Shown piece after piece: positions 1-10,353 of a DNA stretch of 64,000 nucleotides. Source of the DNA: Calliopum simillimum. Taxonomy: Eukaryota > Arthropoda > Insecta > Diptera > Lauxaniidae. The stretch's first letter is position 1. Each line of letters opens with the position of its first letter. The stretch lies in the NCBI GenBank assembly GCA_951812925.1, contig OX638370.1, forward strand, positions 100,268,897-100,332,896. The letters are read 5' to 3'. The notes below the pieces were generated by a model. That model saw only the letters and a list, made by a program, of their open reading frames with translations. It was not told the DNA's origin and made no database searches. A program made the translations under genes and the position numbers.

Positions 1-397
1 ACACAAGTCAAATCAAATAAATATATGTAAAAAAAAAGTAACAACAAATAGTAACAACACCAACAACAACGAAGAAACAACAACAAGAGCAACAAATTTA
101 GTATGTGTAACTTTTTTGGATCTTACAAAAAATCGGAATTTTTCACACATACATGCGATCATCGAGTTCGAGAGTCAGGAATAAATGAAAAAAAAAAAAA
201 AATTCAAATTGAAAAAAAATTCAAACTAAAAGATACAAATTAAAAAAAAAAAAAAACGCGCGGCTTGAAAACATCACTTTTTTCTTCTCAACTCTTTCAA
301 CTGTAGCTTAGTCAAACATTTACAAATCGCTAGTAGATGCGAACTTCGTGTTTTTCGAACATCCACAGCACACAGTTTACATGCTCCGAGCTGTCCC
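1..397. other. unassigned AT-rich stretch
   Basis: No gene, tRNA or transposon recognised. It holds CAA-rich sequence near 46-90 and several A homopolymers. If the junction at 409/410 is a real minus-strand splice donor, this stretch would be the start of the downstream intron. Confidence 0.4.
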
Positions 398-440
398 ACA
401 AGTACTTACCTGTGATACAAATAAAAAAGCAACTTACAGC
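398..440 (-). promoter_or_regulatory. candidate recursive splice site or 5' splice donor
   Basis: On the minus strand a pyrimidine-rich tract (TTGCTTTTTTATTTGTATCA, 413-432 region) runs into CAG|GTAAGTA, with the junction between 410 and 409. A polypyrimidine-CAG joined directly to a perfect GTAAGT donor is the published signature of zero-length recursive splice sites in long fly introns. The alternative is a normal donor closing an untranslated exon that extends toward 900. By chance one such 9-mer is expected roughly every two windows of this size on both strands, so the case rests on the pyrimidine tract. No coding frame supports either reading. Confidence 0.35.
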
Positions 441-1139
441 TACAGCTACTCAAAGAGTTTATGACGAAATTGTTAAGTCGTTGCCGAACCAAGAGTTTAC
501 AATGTTTGCCATTCGTTTGTTACTTTTGTTTATTTGTTGTAGTTACAGAAGTTATGACGAACCCACGCATTGACTTGTCATAAGGTAGAAGCGCTTAAAG
601 TCAAAAATAGAAAGATCTCCTTCGTCGAATTGTATTAGTGAAATTAAATCAACAGCCATTATCACGCGAGCCAAAATCAAATTATTGGAAATGAAAAAGG
701 CACGCTCCAGTAATGGTGGTAAATGCGAGAAATCTTAAGGGTAATGTCCGGCTACAATTTTTGGAGCGCACAAGCAATGAAATAATAACGCGTTTCGAGC
801 GCACATGCAATAACGAAAACGTAAATTGCTTTTATTTTGTTTTTATACATTTAAATATGTATGTGAGTAAGAAATATGATTTTCCAAATAAAAGCTCCCA
901 CAAAAATTCCGACGATCCTTGTTGGTTGATGTAATTTTAAGTACTTTTTGACTGCGGGCCAAATTTTAAATATTTTACTCTAGTAGATCATGTCTGAATT
1001 AAATAAATCAACGAATTGGTTGTGTGAAAATTATATGAGACCATTACGTCACGGTCTAAATGGCATATCTAACGTATTTTAATGGACAAGCAGGAGACAA
1101 CCTCTATAAAAATAATACACCGTGCTGATTTTTAAAAAC
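413..1139. other. repeat-poor stretch, no gene recognised
   Basis: Less repetitive and a little richer in CpG and ACGCG-type words than its neighbours, for example around 740-830. Short frames exist on the plus strand (337-573, 713-934), but they lack recognisable motifs and show no splice support. It could be an untranslated exon or regulatory DNA of a minus-strand gene, given the donor-like site at 409. Confidence 0.3.
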
Positions 1140-1600
1140 AGAGATAACTTTGAGAAATAGGGAAACTTTTGAAATTTTTCCTTGAATTTACTGATGTCAT
1201 AGAGGTCGAAAAAATGCTCGCAAGATGATTGTTTCACAACTTAATCGTACGACTAAAAAACGAACTATCCTGATAGTGCGATTTTCTACTATACACTGTT
1301 GAAACGCTAAACCGATTGCGCAGATGAGACACCCGAGTGCTTCGAGAAATGTATATACTTACATACAAGCTGATGAAACCAGCTTATAAATTTCACACCC
1401 AATGTTACGATGGTGTTCGAAGGGGTCAATAGAGGATACAACATCAGCTTCCGCTATCAACTTCATCGCACAACGCTGAACTCTGTTTATCAGCTCTATG
1501 ATTGTTTTAGCAGCCCCGGCGCAGTTGCGCATTTTGTACTCTAGCTTCGATCTTGTATTGGTGAATTGGACAGTCCGAAGATCAGCAGGATTCAAGTTTT
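1140..1600 (-). mobile_element. jockey/CR1-like LINE, reverse-transcriptase C-terminal fragment
   Basis: Minus-strand translation contains the conserved C-terminal block of non-LTR reverse transcriptases: SKLEYKMRNCAGAAKTI, then LINRVQRCAMKLI, then DPFEHHRNIG. In another frame, nearer 1200-1330, come RNRFSV and SHYQDSSFFSRTIKL. These correspond to the family blocks usually written R..MEY...W.GA, LD.VQRRA.RLI, .S.EHRR.VG and ..SF..R....WN.LP. Frameshifts and stops show the copy is dead. An RNase H LINE fragment lies directly upstream on the same strand (1749-2230), and an RT palm fragment of the same general type lies beyond it. The plus-strand open frame at 1498-1962 is the antisense shadow of these pieces. 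Confidence 0.7.
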
Positions 1601-1748
1601 CTTACATCGTTTTACATAGCACTTTAGAAGCACTGTTCCGCTTTTTTCGATACACCGAAGTCGTAATTTGTCGACCTAATTTTTTATTATTCAAAGGCTC
1701 TGGATTGCATTGCGACCTGAAAGATCTTTTGTGCAGCCTCTTTCTCTA

Positions 1749-2230
1749 TCATAAAAGTTCCAGACTGTCTATAAATCTTGTCACTGCCGTGGGATTATTT
1801 TTACATATGTCATTTGGATTCAAAAATTCGGCACCAAGGTATCTTACTCTGCGTCACACCGCAGCGGGGCAAGTACATAGTGCATGTTCCGCATACCTTC
1901 TGAGGCTCTCTAGTGATCGGAGATGCGTTCCTCTTCCCATTCCCGTATTAAGTTATTTTTAAAACTGTTTTTTACTCCACAGAAGGGTTCTGGGCATATG
2001 AAAGTATTGAGTGCGCCCCTCTCGGTCAAGCAGTCTACCCATTCATCGCCTTCATGCTCTTCGTGCCCTGATATCCAAACTAGGGAAACTTCATTCCTCC
2101 TGTATAAGGCTTGAAGAAGTTCAAAACTCCCCAGACAACTTTGAGTGCATTGAAAAAACCGTTAGTGATTTTAGAGTCGCTTGGGTGTCCGAATAAATGT
2201 ATATATCGGTGCTGGAAGTGCTCTTTCTTA
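1749..2230 (-). mobile_element. LINE fragment, RNase H domain and C-terminal tail
   Basis: The minus strand encodes LVWISGHEEHEGDEWVDCLT followed by PEPFCG at about 1985-2090. This fits the last RNase H motif of I/R1-type LINEs (usually LVWVPGH.GI.GNE.AD.LA..G). Farther on, EHALCTCP and VRYLGAEFLNPNDI with FIDSLELL end at a stop at 1749. These resemble the tail seen after RNase H in such elements, where a C..C..CP-type block precedes LG. At least one stop and one frame change interrupt it, so it is a fossil. It sits between RT pieces at 2390-2830 and 1140-1600. It either inserted into that LINE or was juxtaposed by deletion. Confidence 0.65.
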
Positions 2231-2389
2231 GACGTTCTCTGTCCACCTTAAGTCAGCTTGGATCGATGTGTCCAGAACGTTAAGAGTTGCTAATCTGATA
2301 ATGTCTACACCTAAGAGCTGGGGAGGGTCAACCCACTCGTCCGAGAGTGTATTGCATGAGAGTGTTTCATTCATATACCGCCTTTTTCC

Positions 2390-2830
2390 CTCACTCTTCA
2401 GTGGATTGGATTAATGGTCGATAACAGAAGATCATCGGTAAAAAGGAATGCATGCAGAATGGAACCCTGGAGAATCCAGCAATAATGCAGTATTCAGTAG
2501 ATGTGGATGCGTTTGCAATAGCACGTACAAGTGGAACGGCCACTGAAGAAGCTTGTTATCCAACGAATAGAAAAATTACCGACACCATATGCAATGCCAT
2601 GCTCGATTAAAATATTTACAAATATCCTGAGCAACAAGCATACTTTCATCAAGAACATGAACACATTAGTTCCACATTTCAGTGATAAACGCCATTAAGT
2701 CATCAGCAGAGTGAGCGATGTAGATTATTCATAAAATGGAAGCTTATAATGCCCTATATAAGTTTGGAGAGTGCTGAGCAGATTGCAATGAAACTTTGAA
2801 ACTTTCTGGACATTAGCAATCTTTCAATAA
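2390..2830 (-). mobile_element. non-LTR retrotransposon fragment, RT palm
   Basis: Translated on the minus strand with frameshifts, the segment shows AQDICKYFNRAWH (family block LDISKAFDRVWH with the catalytic aspartate), then IRWITSFFSGRS (W.SSFLSGRS), then LQGSILHAFLF (VPQGSVLSPTLF) and LLLSTINPIH (DLLS.TSNPIH). The order and spacing match the RT fingers and palm of jockey/CR1-like LINEs. At least two frame changes and one in-frame stop are present. The YADD-type block is not visible, because the fragment ends at the junction with the RNase H piece. Probably the same element as 1140-1600. Confidence 0.65.
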
Positions 2831-2879
2831 GCTAGAAATTCATCACAAGTGTAGGAAATGGTGTAGTTATGAGCAAAAT

Positions 2880-3170
2880 AAGTCTTGGTATCGGTAATTT
2901 TTTGAGACCAAGACGCTAATATAATTTCAGGACCAGGACCAAGATTTAATGTTAAGATGGTAGACAAGAAAAAGGCTATTAGTTGGTTAGTTTTAAAACC
3001 CTACAGATTTGATGTTCGAAAACTCTACAATGTAGAGTCTACATACTCAAAACCATTTGGTAAATTTGGTACATCAAGAGGAATACTAAGACCAAAATCA
3101 TGACCAAGACTAAGGCTAAGACGTGAAGCCCAAAATCAAGACCAAGACTATTATGCTCTAACTGACAAAA
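2880..3170. repeat. degenerate CCAAGAC-type short repeats
   Basis: Repeated words of the type GACCAAGACTAAGAC occur at 2905-2945 and 3080-3150. The reverse-complement form (TCTTGATCTT, GTCTTGTTCTTGATC) appears at 12900-13000 and 13480-13530. This looks like a low-copy dispersed repeat family with a hexamer-like internal unit. No coding or terminal-repeat structure was seen. Confidence 0.35.
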
Positions 3171-5396
3171 TTGTGATAGCTTTGTTTAAATGTTAACAAC
3201 AGAAAAACTAAGAGCTTGCGATATGAACTATGTAGTGCTTTGGTTAACGCAGATGCCTAAAAATTGGATTAAGTAAGTAATAACTAAGCAAAAATAGGCA
3301 GATCATACAAAACGTTGTACAATCGTAATGGTTCGAACAATTAAGAAAAGCAAATATTATGTCGGATCCCAGCGGATTTCACAAGATAACTTCAACAATT
3401 CAAACTCAAATATTAATTAGTTAATTAATTAATTAACTTGCTATTCTTTTTATTTACTTATTTTAGTTCAGATTGCATGGAGTTTGACGAGAACGACTTT
3501 CTCACACACTTTCATTGCAACTATATTCTCCTGCTATTGCCAGGCTTAGCGCACTATAGAAACCCGATTTTCACTTTTTTTTCACTTATACACAGCACTT
3601 TCAGAGCAAATACTTGAAAAGACAACATCAACTTTTAACCTTGCTATTTCTTTACAGATTTGTCGGCGAAATTGGTTTGTTTTCTTCGTGTTTTCCTTAA
3701 CATACCTATTGTTGTTTTTGTAATTGTTGCAGTAACAATAAATTGGTAGTGTTAGTCCAAAAGGTAGCATCAATGATTTTTATTGTTTCTTGATTGACTT
3801 GTTAAATTTTCGGCAGCTTTTAACTCTTAGGCCGCACAGTTAGAGTTTTATCATTACCAACTTTGTCGGCATTTCTTTTATTTTTTTTGTGTTTCAAGAA
3901 TATAAGTTTATGCCACCTTACCGGAATTAAGTGCACATTGAGTGTAGCAAAGGATTTTTGAAAAAAGAATTATACAATTTTGTACAATCGTCTGCAAAGT
4001 ATCATGACATCACAATAATCACTTATGAAGATGACTTAGTCTGAAAAAAAAAATTCATATTTTGACACAAAGACTGTGATTCAACTCAACAAAGTCAACA
4101 ATAAACATTGATGTGTGATGAAAATAAAAACAACAGCAACAAGAAAATGAAGAAATTCTCGCTTGAGAAAGATCACAACTTGGAAATCAAAGTAAAGTAA
4201 AAATACGCTTAAAGAATGCTTTGCATATCGAGTTTTTACTGTGTGACAGCAACAACAACAACAACAACAAATGAATCACACCTCACACCACACCCTTAAT
4301 TTGTCAATCACGATTGTGGGGCAACAGCAGCAGCGTCAGCAGCAACAACAATAACAACAATATGACAAAATACAGCTTCCACGCGATTTTACAACCCATC
4401 ACATCAGTGAAGCGTGCGTTATGTTAACTTCAGGTAAACAGGCAGAGAGCAGAGAGGCAATTGGGGTGGTGTTGTCGTAGAAGACATGGTCATTCTGGTA
4501 GCTTTAACCCATTTTTGCATACATTTTCGAATATAAGTTTAAGTTAACTTACAAGCAATAGGTTATAGTGTCTGGAGAAAACGTCTTGTACGAGTCTTAA
4601 GACATTTCTTGTACCCGCTTTTTATTTATCAAATACTTCACTTCGGTATCGAGTGTAAATGTCTTGACAGTAGGACCTGGATATGAAAGAAGAAAAAACA
4701 AATGCTGTACGGACCCATCATGTTTGATTTGCTTCAGTTCAGTGCATATGCATACTGTAGTTGTAGTTTACACTACGTAATGCTAGTTTAATAACAAAAG
4801 TAGTTTTACAGTCCCTTCTTGTGACTCTTTATTTTTACACTATGCTCTCTCGCGAAAATGTTTGAGAGTAACTACAGCCCTGGGTTACCAATGCGTTGCA
4901 ACTTGCAGATATCATACATTTTACTGTAGTTTTTCTACTCGAACGTTTTACACTGACCTCAAGGATTTGTTTGTATAAAATACCGTACACTGAAGTATTT
5001 GTTACAAACTGGTTTTGTTTATACTGGGTAAGCAAGATAGTGTACTTCAGTATCAAAATGAAATCAGTGTACAGTGAAGATTTGAATCTTGAACCTTTTA
5101 GAGCAAATACTTCAGTTCAGTGCAAATGTGCGAGTAAAAAGAAATACACTATATATCAAGATGTTTTGCGTAGGCCTCTTATTTATACGATATAAAATTT
5201 TTTATTTCTGTATTGAAATATCTGATAATTTACACAGGAACATAATGGGGGTTATCCTGAACACATATTCCCTGGGAATTTTTCTTAGACTACCGTTTAT
5301 TCTCTATTGCAGTGTGAGAAAAATTCACCGGTAATTTTTATACAAGATAACCAATATAAAAAAAAAAAATTATATAAATTTTTAATTAGTCACAAA
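3171..5396. other. no gene recognised; possible regulatory sequence
   Basis: Contains a TTAA/AATT run at 3412-3437, a good pyrimidine tract with TTTTAG at about 3443-3467 (acceptor-like, plus strand) followed by a 47-codon open frame to 3617 of unknown meaning, and a CAA microsatellite at 4250-4270. A donor-like CAG|GTAAAC lies near 4434. From 4600 to 5170 related GTACACTGAAGTATT and TTCAGTGTACA words recur in both orientations, suggesting an old small inverted-repeat element. Frames at 4835-5334 have no recognisable protein character. Confidence 0.35.
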
Positions 5397-5919
5397 GGTC
5401 AGACTTGCTTACATATCTGCAGGATTTCAAGATATCCTTGCTTGAAATCGCAGAAAGCACTGTTTTCAGAATTATGACGCAGTTTCGGTTAAAGGTGTGT
5501 GTAATTCAGATTTTTTTTTTTTATTGTATCGATCAGCCATTTTCTTCTTTACCAAACTATACCTTAGAACTTTTTCAGTTGGACTCTTACTTTCCGAGTT
5601 ATCAGTTTTGAGGTAATGCCATAAAATTGTTAACGTTCTTTTTTACTATAAATTGGTTTTCTGCCACAAATATGATGTAGTTCTTTGTAAGGTGGTAGAG
5701 ATAGGTTTACATCAAACGGTGATATCTTGGAGACTAAGGGTGGAGTTGGAAAAGTTTGAAGGCATTGCTTGATAAAAAAGGTTATGGCCACCCGATACCA
5801 TTATAGATATAGAGTAACATCTTTTCCTAGAAATGCCCTATAAGCCTAAAAACAGCGTTTCTACAACTTCAAGCAAAGATATTTCAAAATCCGGCTGGTA
5901 TATGCACATTTTTGACCTC
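5397..5919. mobile_element. foldback element, family with AGGTCA ends, copy 1
   Basis: The ends are inverted: AGGTCAGACTTGCTTACATA near 5397 against TGACCT near 5914. Longer imperfect arms include GGATTTCAAGATATCCTTGC at 5420-5445 against a complementary stretch at 5860-5890. The middle (about 5575-5850), with GGACTCTTACTTTCCGAGTT and later blocks, recurs at 36225-36570. That pairing shows it is a dispersed repeat family. No transposase is encoded. Boundaries are approximate. Confidence 0.55.
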
Positions 5920-7118
5920 GAAATCGGATTCAGCATCAAAATGTACGTTATTTTGTGTGCCTGTCCTATGATTAATTTGATATTGCTGGAAGTTACATAG
6001 AGCACTAAGAAGATCTTTAATATAACGAAACAATTAACTCCAATAAGCTTAAAAGATTTAATAGCCCAGAACCATATGAAACGTTCATCAGAAGTCAACG
6101 AATACCCTGTAAATTGGATGGCCAAAATGAAGATAGATGGGTACAATTTTGCGCAAATCATCAAAAGAAATCTGACATCAAGCAGATATAAGGGACACAA
6201 GAAAAAAAATCTTTGGGAAAAAATAAAGAAAAACAAATCGAAAAAATCGAATCGGAACAGTATTGGTTAAAGTTCTAAAAGTAAACTAAAGACCAGAGAA
6301 AAATCTGATCTAGAAATAAAAAAAAAGTTCTTCAAAGCGTGAAAACTCACAGTAGCTAAAGAAAACAGACCAAAAAATATGAACGCATGACTTAAGCCAA
6401 AGAAAATAACACATGATTTCCTCAATATTGTTATTGTTTTTTTTTTGTTGTTGTTGTTGTTGTGGCCCTTTTAACAATTTTTCGCGTTTAAATAGCGGAA
6501 CTTCATTATTTCTGCAACTTCAACAAAAACAACAAAAAATGACGAAAAGCTTGGAAAAATCGCAGTCAATAGGGAAATCATTAAAAATGCAGCAAAATCG
6601 TCAGTACCTGTTTCTTTTTTTTTTCTTGGCGCTTTACCTACTTATACGTATAGTACTTTAAATAATGGATTTTGCTTCATCTATCTGTCTGCGAGTATCT
6701 TGGCGATAGGTAGTAAAGCATCTTCTTTAACTTATTTTAGACTATCTAGCGGCAAAACCACGACGACAACGACGACTGACGCGTTGATGGCAACGTTAAT
6801 GAACAGTAGCCACGTTTGGTGTTGGTGTAAAAATTAACACTTGGCTGATAACTCGAATTCATATAAATTTTTATGAATTTGTGACTCTGTTTTCGATAAC
6901 ATAAAATAAAAATCTCAACGACTAAACAAAATCCATAATAAAGCAGTAACATTTAGAAGTGAAAAAAAAAACAAAGTTATTGCACTGTTAAAAATCATAA
7001 AAATGACACTGGGAATATTAAGCAACAACAATTTAAATAATGTGATGAAATGAAATCAATCGCCATAGCAATTTATTCGTATTATCATTAGGATTATCAT
7101 TATTCGCGTTTTAGTACT
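5920..7118. other. no gene recognised; TTG microsatellite
   Basis: A-rich sequence with long shadow frames (5838-6236 minus, 6076-6270 plus) that lack recognisable motifs. A TTG repeat lies at 6446-6463, followed by a less repetitive stretch with ACGACGACAACGACGAC-like words near 6760-6790. Nothing supports an exon. Confidence 0.35.
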
Positions 7119-7412
7119 TTATGTTAATAAAACAGACCAAGCTTTGAGCGAATCTTTATTTTTCTTTTTAATTTTTGGTGCTTGCATGATTTCTTCAAAA
7201 AATAAATCATTTGAAAATTTTGTGTTGTGACATTTATATTCTCTTGAAGTATAATGGCTCCATAACACGCCTTTTGAAATATACAGCACTCCCCCATTCA
7301 TGGATTGCTTGGCGATGATTTCTACATTGTCTTTGGTAGCTGCGTTTTCTGCTACCTTGAGAGTTCCAGTAAAGAGCAGACTTTCGTAGTTGGTTCGGGC
7401 GTTTAAGGTCAT
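7119..7412 (-). CDS. unidentified 97-codon open frame
   Basis: An uninterrupted minus-strand frame starts at an ATG two codons after an in-frame TAA and ends with TAA. The first half has protein-like composition with mixed third positions (TNYESLLFTGTLKVAENAAT, then VEIIAKQSMNGGVLYISKG). The second half is lysine-rich (KIKKKNKDSLKAW). I do not recognise a family, and there is no signal peptide or membrane segment. It starts 30 bp from the broken end of the foldback copy at 7442, so it may be a captured or truncated transposon gene rather than a host gene. No splice signals were found. Coding status is uncertain. Confidence 0.3.
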   Translation of the reverse strand: MTLNARTNYESLLFTGTLKVAENAATKDNVEIIAKQSMNGGVLYISKGVLWSHYTSREYKCHNTKFSNDLFFEEIMQAPKIKKKNKDSLKAWSVLLT

Positions 7413-7441
7413 TATTTAGAAAAATGAATGGTTAAGCGCTC

Positions 7442-9169
7442 TTAAAAATACTTTTAATTTTTTTTTTTTTAAAAATCCCTCTTCAATTTTTTTTAAATTA
7501 GGGTAAGGGAGGGAAATATGGACTACGTGGGTAAAATGGACCACACGGTTATTTTCCACTGCATACATAGGATTTACCGTTATTTATGTTCAAACTTAAC
7601 GCTAATACCTAAAGCTTATAATAGGGCGATTTTAGCGTTCGGTGAAGTCGAATGTTTCTGTAAAGTTGATTTTTCTAAAACAAAGATCAGTGATAATTTT
7701 TTTCTAGTGAGTATATTTCATTATTTCACTTTAAAGACATCGCGTTTTTAAATAAATGGTTAATTATATAAAGCCAGTGAATACCATTTAAAATTTATTA
7801 GCACAAATAAGTTCATTAACCAAAAGAGTTTTAGATAAAAACCCATTTATTTCACCAACACTTGGTGTGGGCAACATGGACCACCAAAGAAAAAAGCCTC
7901 AAAAACAAATGTATTTATCATCTTTTTCAGATGGGGAATTTAGTTGCAGTCTGATGGTTATTATATGCAATTCGTTAACTACAAAGGAAAAAAATAATAA
8001 AAAATGCATATAATGTAATACCCTTTACTCAAAAGATCGATGTGGCGAATTTTGGGTTGAATGTGAAATCTGACGGTCTTGGGGAGTCATGAAAAATGTG
8101 CCGAATGTGGAAGTGACATTTTTATATGCAACTTCTGTACCAAATGGACTATATGGTACACTTTTTTTTATCTTCATTTTGAGTATTTTCAGTTTTTTAA
8201 TTTTTTTTCTTTATCCTGATGAGATATTTATCTAAAAGTGAATCAGATAAAGGTAAATTGTTTCCTTTACTGAATGACATAAAATTAATTGATTTTTTTT
8301 ATGTATTTTGGGTTTTATTTAAAAAAGAAAGATGGGTGGTCCATATTTCCCTCCCTTACCCTACTTCAAATTAAAGCATAATTTATAAGCTCTAAAATGA
8401 TGTATGACTCAAGGTGGGATTCGGTCGCTAGATGAGAGTTTTTTAAACTCTTTGTTTACTCAAGAGGAAGGCATTTTACGAAAAAAGTGTACTAGGCATA
8501 AAATGCTTAGAATCGTCCAAAAAATACGTTTTAAATTTGGGAATTTTTTGAAAAGTTAAATTTTTTTTTTTAATAATTTTTGAACAATTTTCAAAAAAAA
8601 AAAAACAAGTTTAAAAAAATTCGAAAAAAATTTACACGTATTCCTTAGATGATTCTAGATATTTTATGCCTTGTGCACTTTTTTCGTAAGATGCCTACGT
8701 CTTGAGTAAACAAAGAGTTTTGCTTGCCGCGGGCGTTCAAAAGTCAAAAGCTCTCATGTACCGATCGAATCCCATCTTGAGTCATACATCATTTTAAAGC
8801 TTATAAATCATGCTTTAATTCAAGGTCCTGTTAAAAAAAAATTTAAGGGGGGATTTTTAAAAGAAAATCCCAAAAGTATTTTTAAGTTTAAAAACTTTTG
8901 GAGAAACAAAATTTTTTCACCAAGTTATATTTTTTTTATAGAAAGAACACTAAAAATGGTGTAAGCTATAAATTTTTGAAAAAACACCCGTTTCATGAAA
9001 ATGACCAAAAACGCCAACTTCAACATTTTTAACCACAAATGGTACTAGAACCAAATCCTCCCTGATTATTAATCTTGCACACCGGAACTACCATATTGCC
9101 AAATTTGAGCGAAATCGGAGAAAAAAAAATATCAGCTGATACCTACACTTGGCGTATTTTGCTTCATAA
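7442..9169. mobile_element. large foldback element (family FB8), copy 1, interrupted
   Basis: Inverted arms pair 7442-7500 plus 8362-8530 with 8640-8890. Shared blocks include ATGATGTATGACTCAAG (8397), CTCTTTGTTTACTCAAGA (8449) and their complements at 8700-8790. The right side continues to about 9169, where it ends near CCTACACTTGGCG. The missing left outer part shows the copy is truncated at 7442. A second copy in the same general layout lies at 42370-44080, and the 9000-9169 end matches the inverse of 42370-42560 closely. A TA-flanked element is inserted at 7501-8361. No protein is encoded. Confidence 0.7.
7501..8361. mobile_element. TA-flanked inverted-repeat element (Tc1/mariner-type MITE)
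   Basis: Perfect terminal inverted repeats begin GGGTAAGGGAGGGAAATATG and extend three more bases. They are flanked on both sides by TA (7499-7500 and 8362-8363), as expected for Tc1/mariner-type integration. The target is the left arm of the FB8 foldback element, which is continuous in the other arm, so the insertion is well defined. Internally the terminal word ATGGACCA/ATGGACTA recurs near 7535, 7876 and 8148. No transposase frame is visible, so it is non-autonomous. Confidence 0.8.
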
Positions 9170-9289
9170 TCTATATATAAATATGCAAACGAAATCGGTT
9201 CAGTCCCTGTTTCTATACCTAAGTCTTAACCGATTTGCTTGATTTTTTTTGTTGGAAAGCTTGTGAGAAGGAGCAGGGCATAGGACTAT

Positions 9290-9720
9290 ATTTTTTTTGA
9301 AAGTGGGCGGTGCCACGCCTCTAAATGGAAAAACTCTCTATCGGCTAAACCACTTCATTGATTTTTATGAAATTTGGGTTAGCACCAAGGAACGATAAAA
9401 TGACCATTATCTTTTTTAGAGGTTGGTTTCACGCCCCTAAGTAAAAAACGCTCTCTCGGCCAAACCACTGCATCCATTTTTTAGAAATTTTGGGTGGAGA
9501 TAGGTAGGGTTAACAATAAGAAACGATAAAATGACCTTTGTTTTTAGTGGGCGGTGCCACTGCATCGATTTTTATGAAATTCGGTGTAGAGATAGGGTTA
9601 GCACTATGGAACGATAACATAATCATTATCACGGCATTGATTTTTATGTATTTTGTTATGGGGATAAAATGAATACGATGGAAAGATATCAAAAATTACA
9701 CGCCCATAAATGGAAAGCAC
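9290..9720. repeat. tandem CCACGCC-type repeat, about 120-bp unit
   Basis: Three to four degenerate units each start with GTGGGCGGTGCCACGCC or a variant (near 9303, 9420, 9546). They continue with words such as CCACTGCATCGATTTTTATG and GGAACGATAAAATGACC. Such GGCGGTGCCACGCC units are typical internal repeats of fly Helitron/DINE-like elements. They recur in other forms at 18.6, 34.0, 37.1 and 47.2 kb. Confidence 0.55.
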
Positions 9721-9884
9721 GCTATTGCTGCTGCACCGTGTTGTATGCATGCAAATAAGCTGAACCCAAAGAAAAATGTTAAAAGCTTTTTATATTTTAT
9801 CGATCGAGGAAGGATATAAAAATTTTTTTCTTTATAGTTAAATCGAAATGGTCGAATTTCGGCCACAAGGCGAACTCTAGTAAA

Positions 9885-10322
9885 AAAGAATGTATGTCTG
9901 TATATCTGTATGTTCCTCATAGACTCTCAAACGGCTGGACCGACCACAGAGAAAATTTATATTTATAGGTTTTTGGAAACGGCGCATATTTCTGCATCAT
10001 TAGTTTTTTCGGTTTCTTTTTTTTTTTTCATCCAAGGGTCCTCTCTGTTGGATAATTCGTGTTTCCAAAAAAATCATATCATACCGCTGAAAATATTTAA
10101 CGGACATGGATGATATTTAGTATATGGATTAAGAGGTTCGGCACAAATAATGTTCAAGGAAAAATGGGCGGTACCACGCCCTTAAAAAAAAATGTCAAAT
10201 CTCTGAAACTATTTAACCCACACACTGAGATGAGACATTAACATTCTTTGGTATAATTTAAATAGAAATGCCCCGCCCTTTGTACATGAGAAGGTGTAGC
10301 AACGTACACCGGGAAATGCTAG
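9885..10322 (+). mobile_element. Helitron-like element with 3' hairpin and CTAG
   Basis: The right end shows a perfect 6-bp hairpin (GGTGTA-GCAACG-TACACC) at 10293-10310, then GGGAAATG and CTAG at 10319-10322 followed by T. That is the order expected at a Helitron 3' terminus (hairpin, 8-12 nt, CTRR, host T). The left part carries a GTATGTCTGTATATCTGTAT simple repeat and CTCATAGACTCTCAAACGGC, followed by a CCACGCCC unit, as in DINE-like elements. No Rep/helicase is encoded. The 5' end is approximate. Confidence 0.5.
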
Positions 10323-10353
10323 TTTTCCATATACCTCAACGATAGTCCTTACA

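Noticed and set aside
1498..1962. 154-codon plus-strand frame, the second longest in the window
   Set aside because: It is antisense to LINE fragments whose RT and RNase H motifs are on the minus strand; no recognisable protein on the plus strand.
5838..6236. 132-codon minus-strand frame
   Set aside because: Overlaps a foldback repeat and T/A-rich sequence; phenylalanine/leucine-rich composition typical of AT-rich noncoding DNA.
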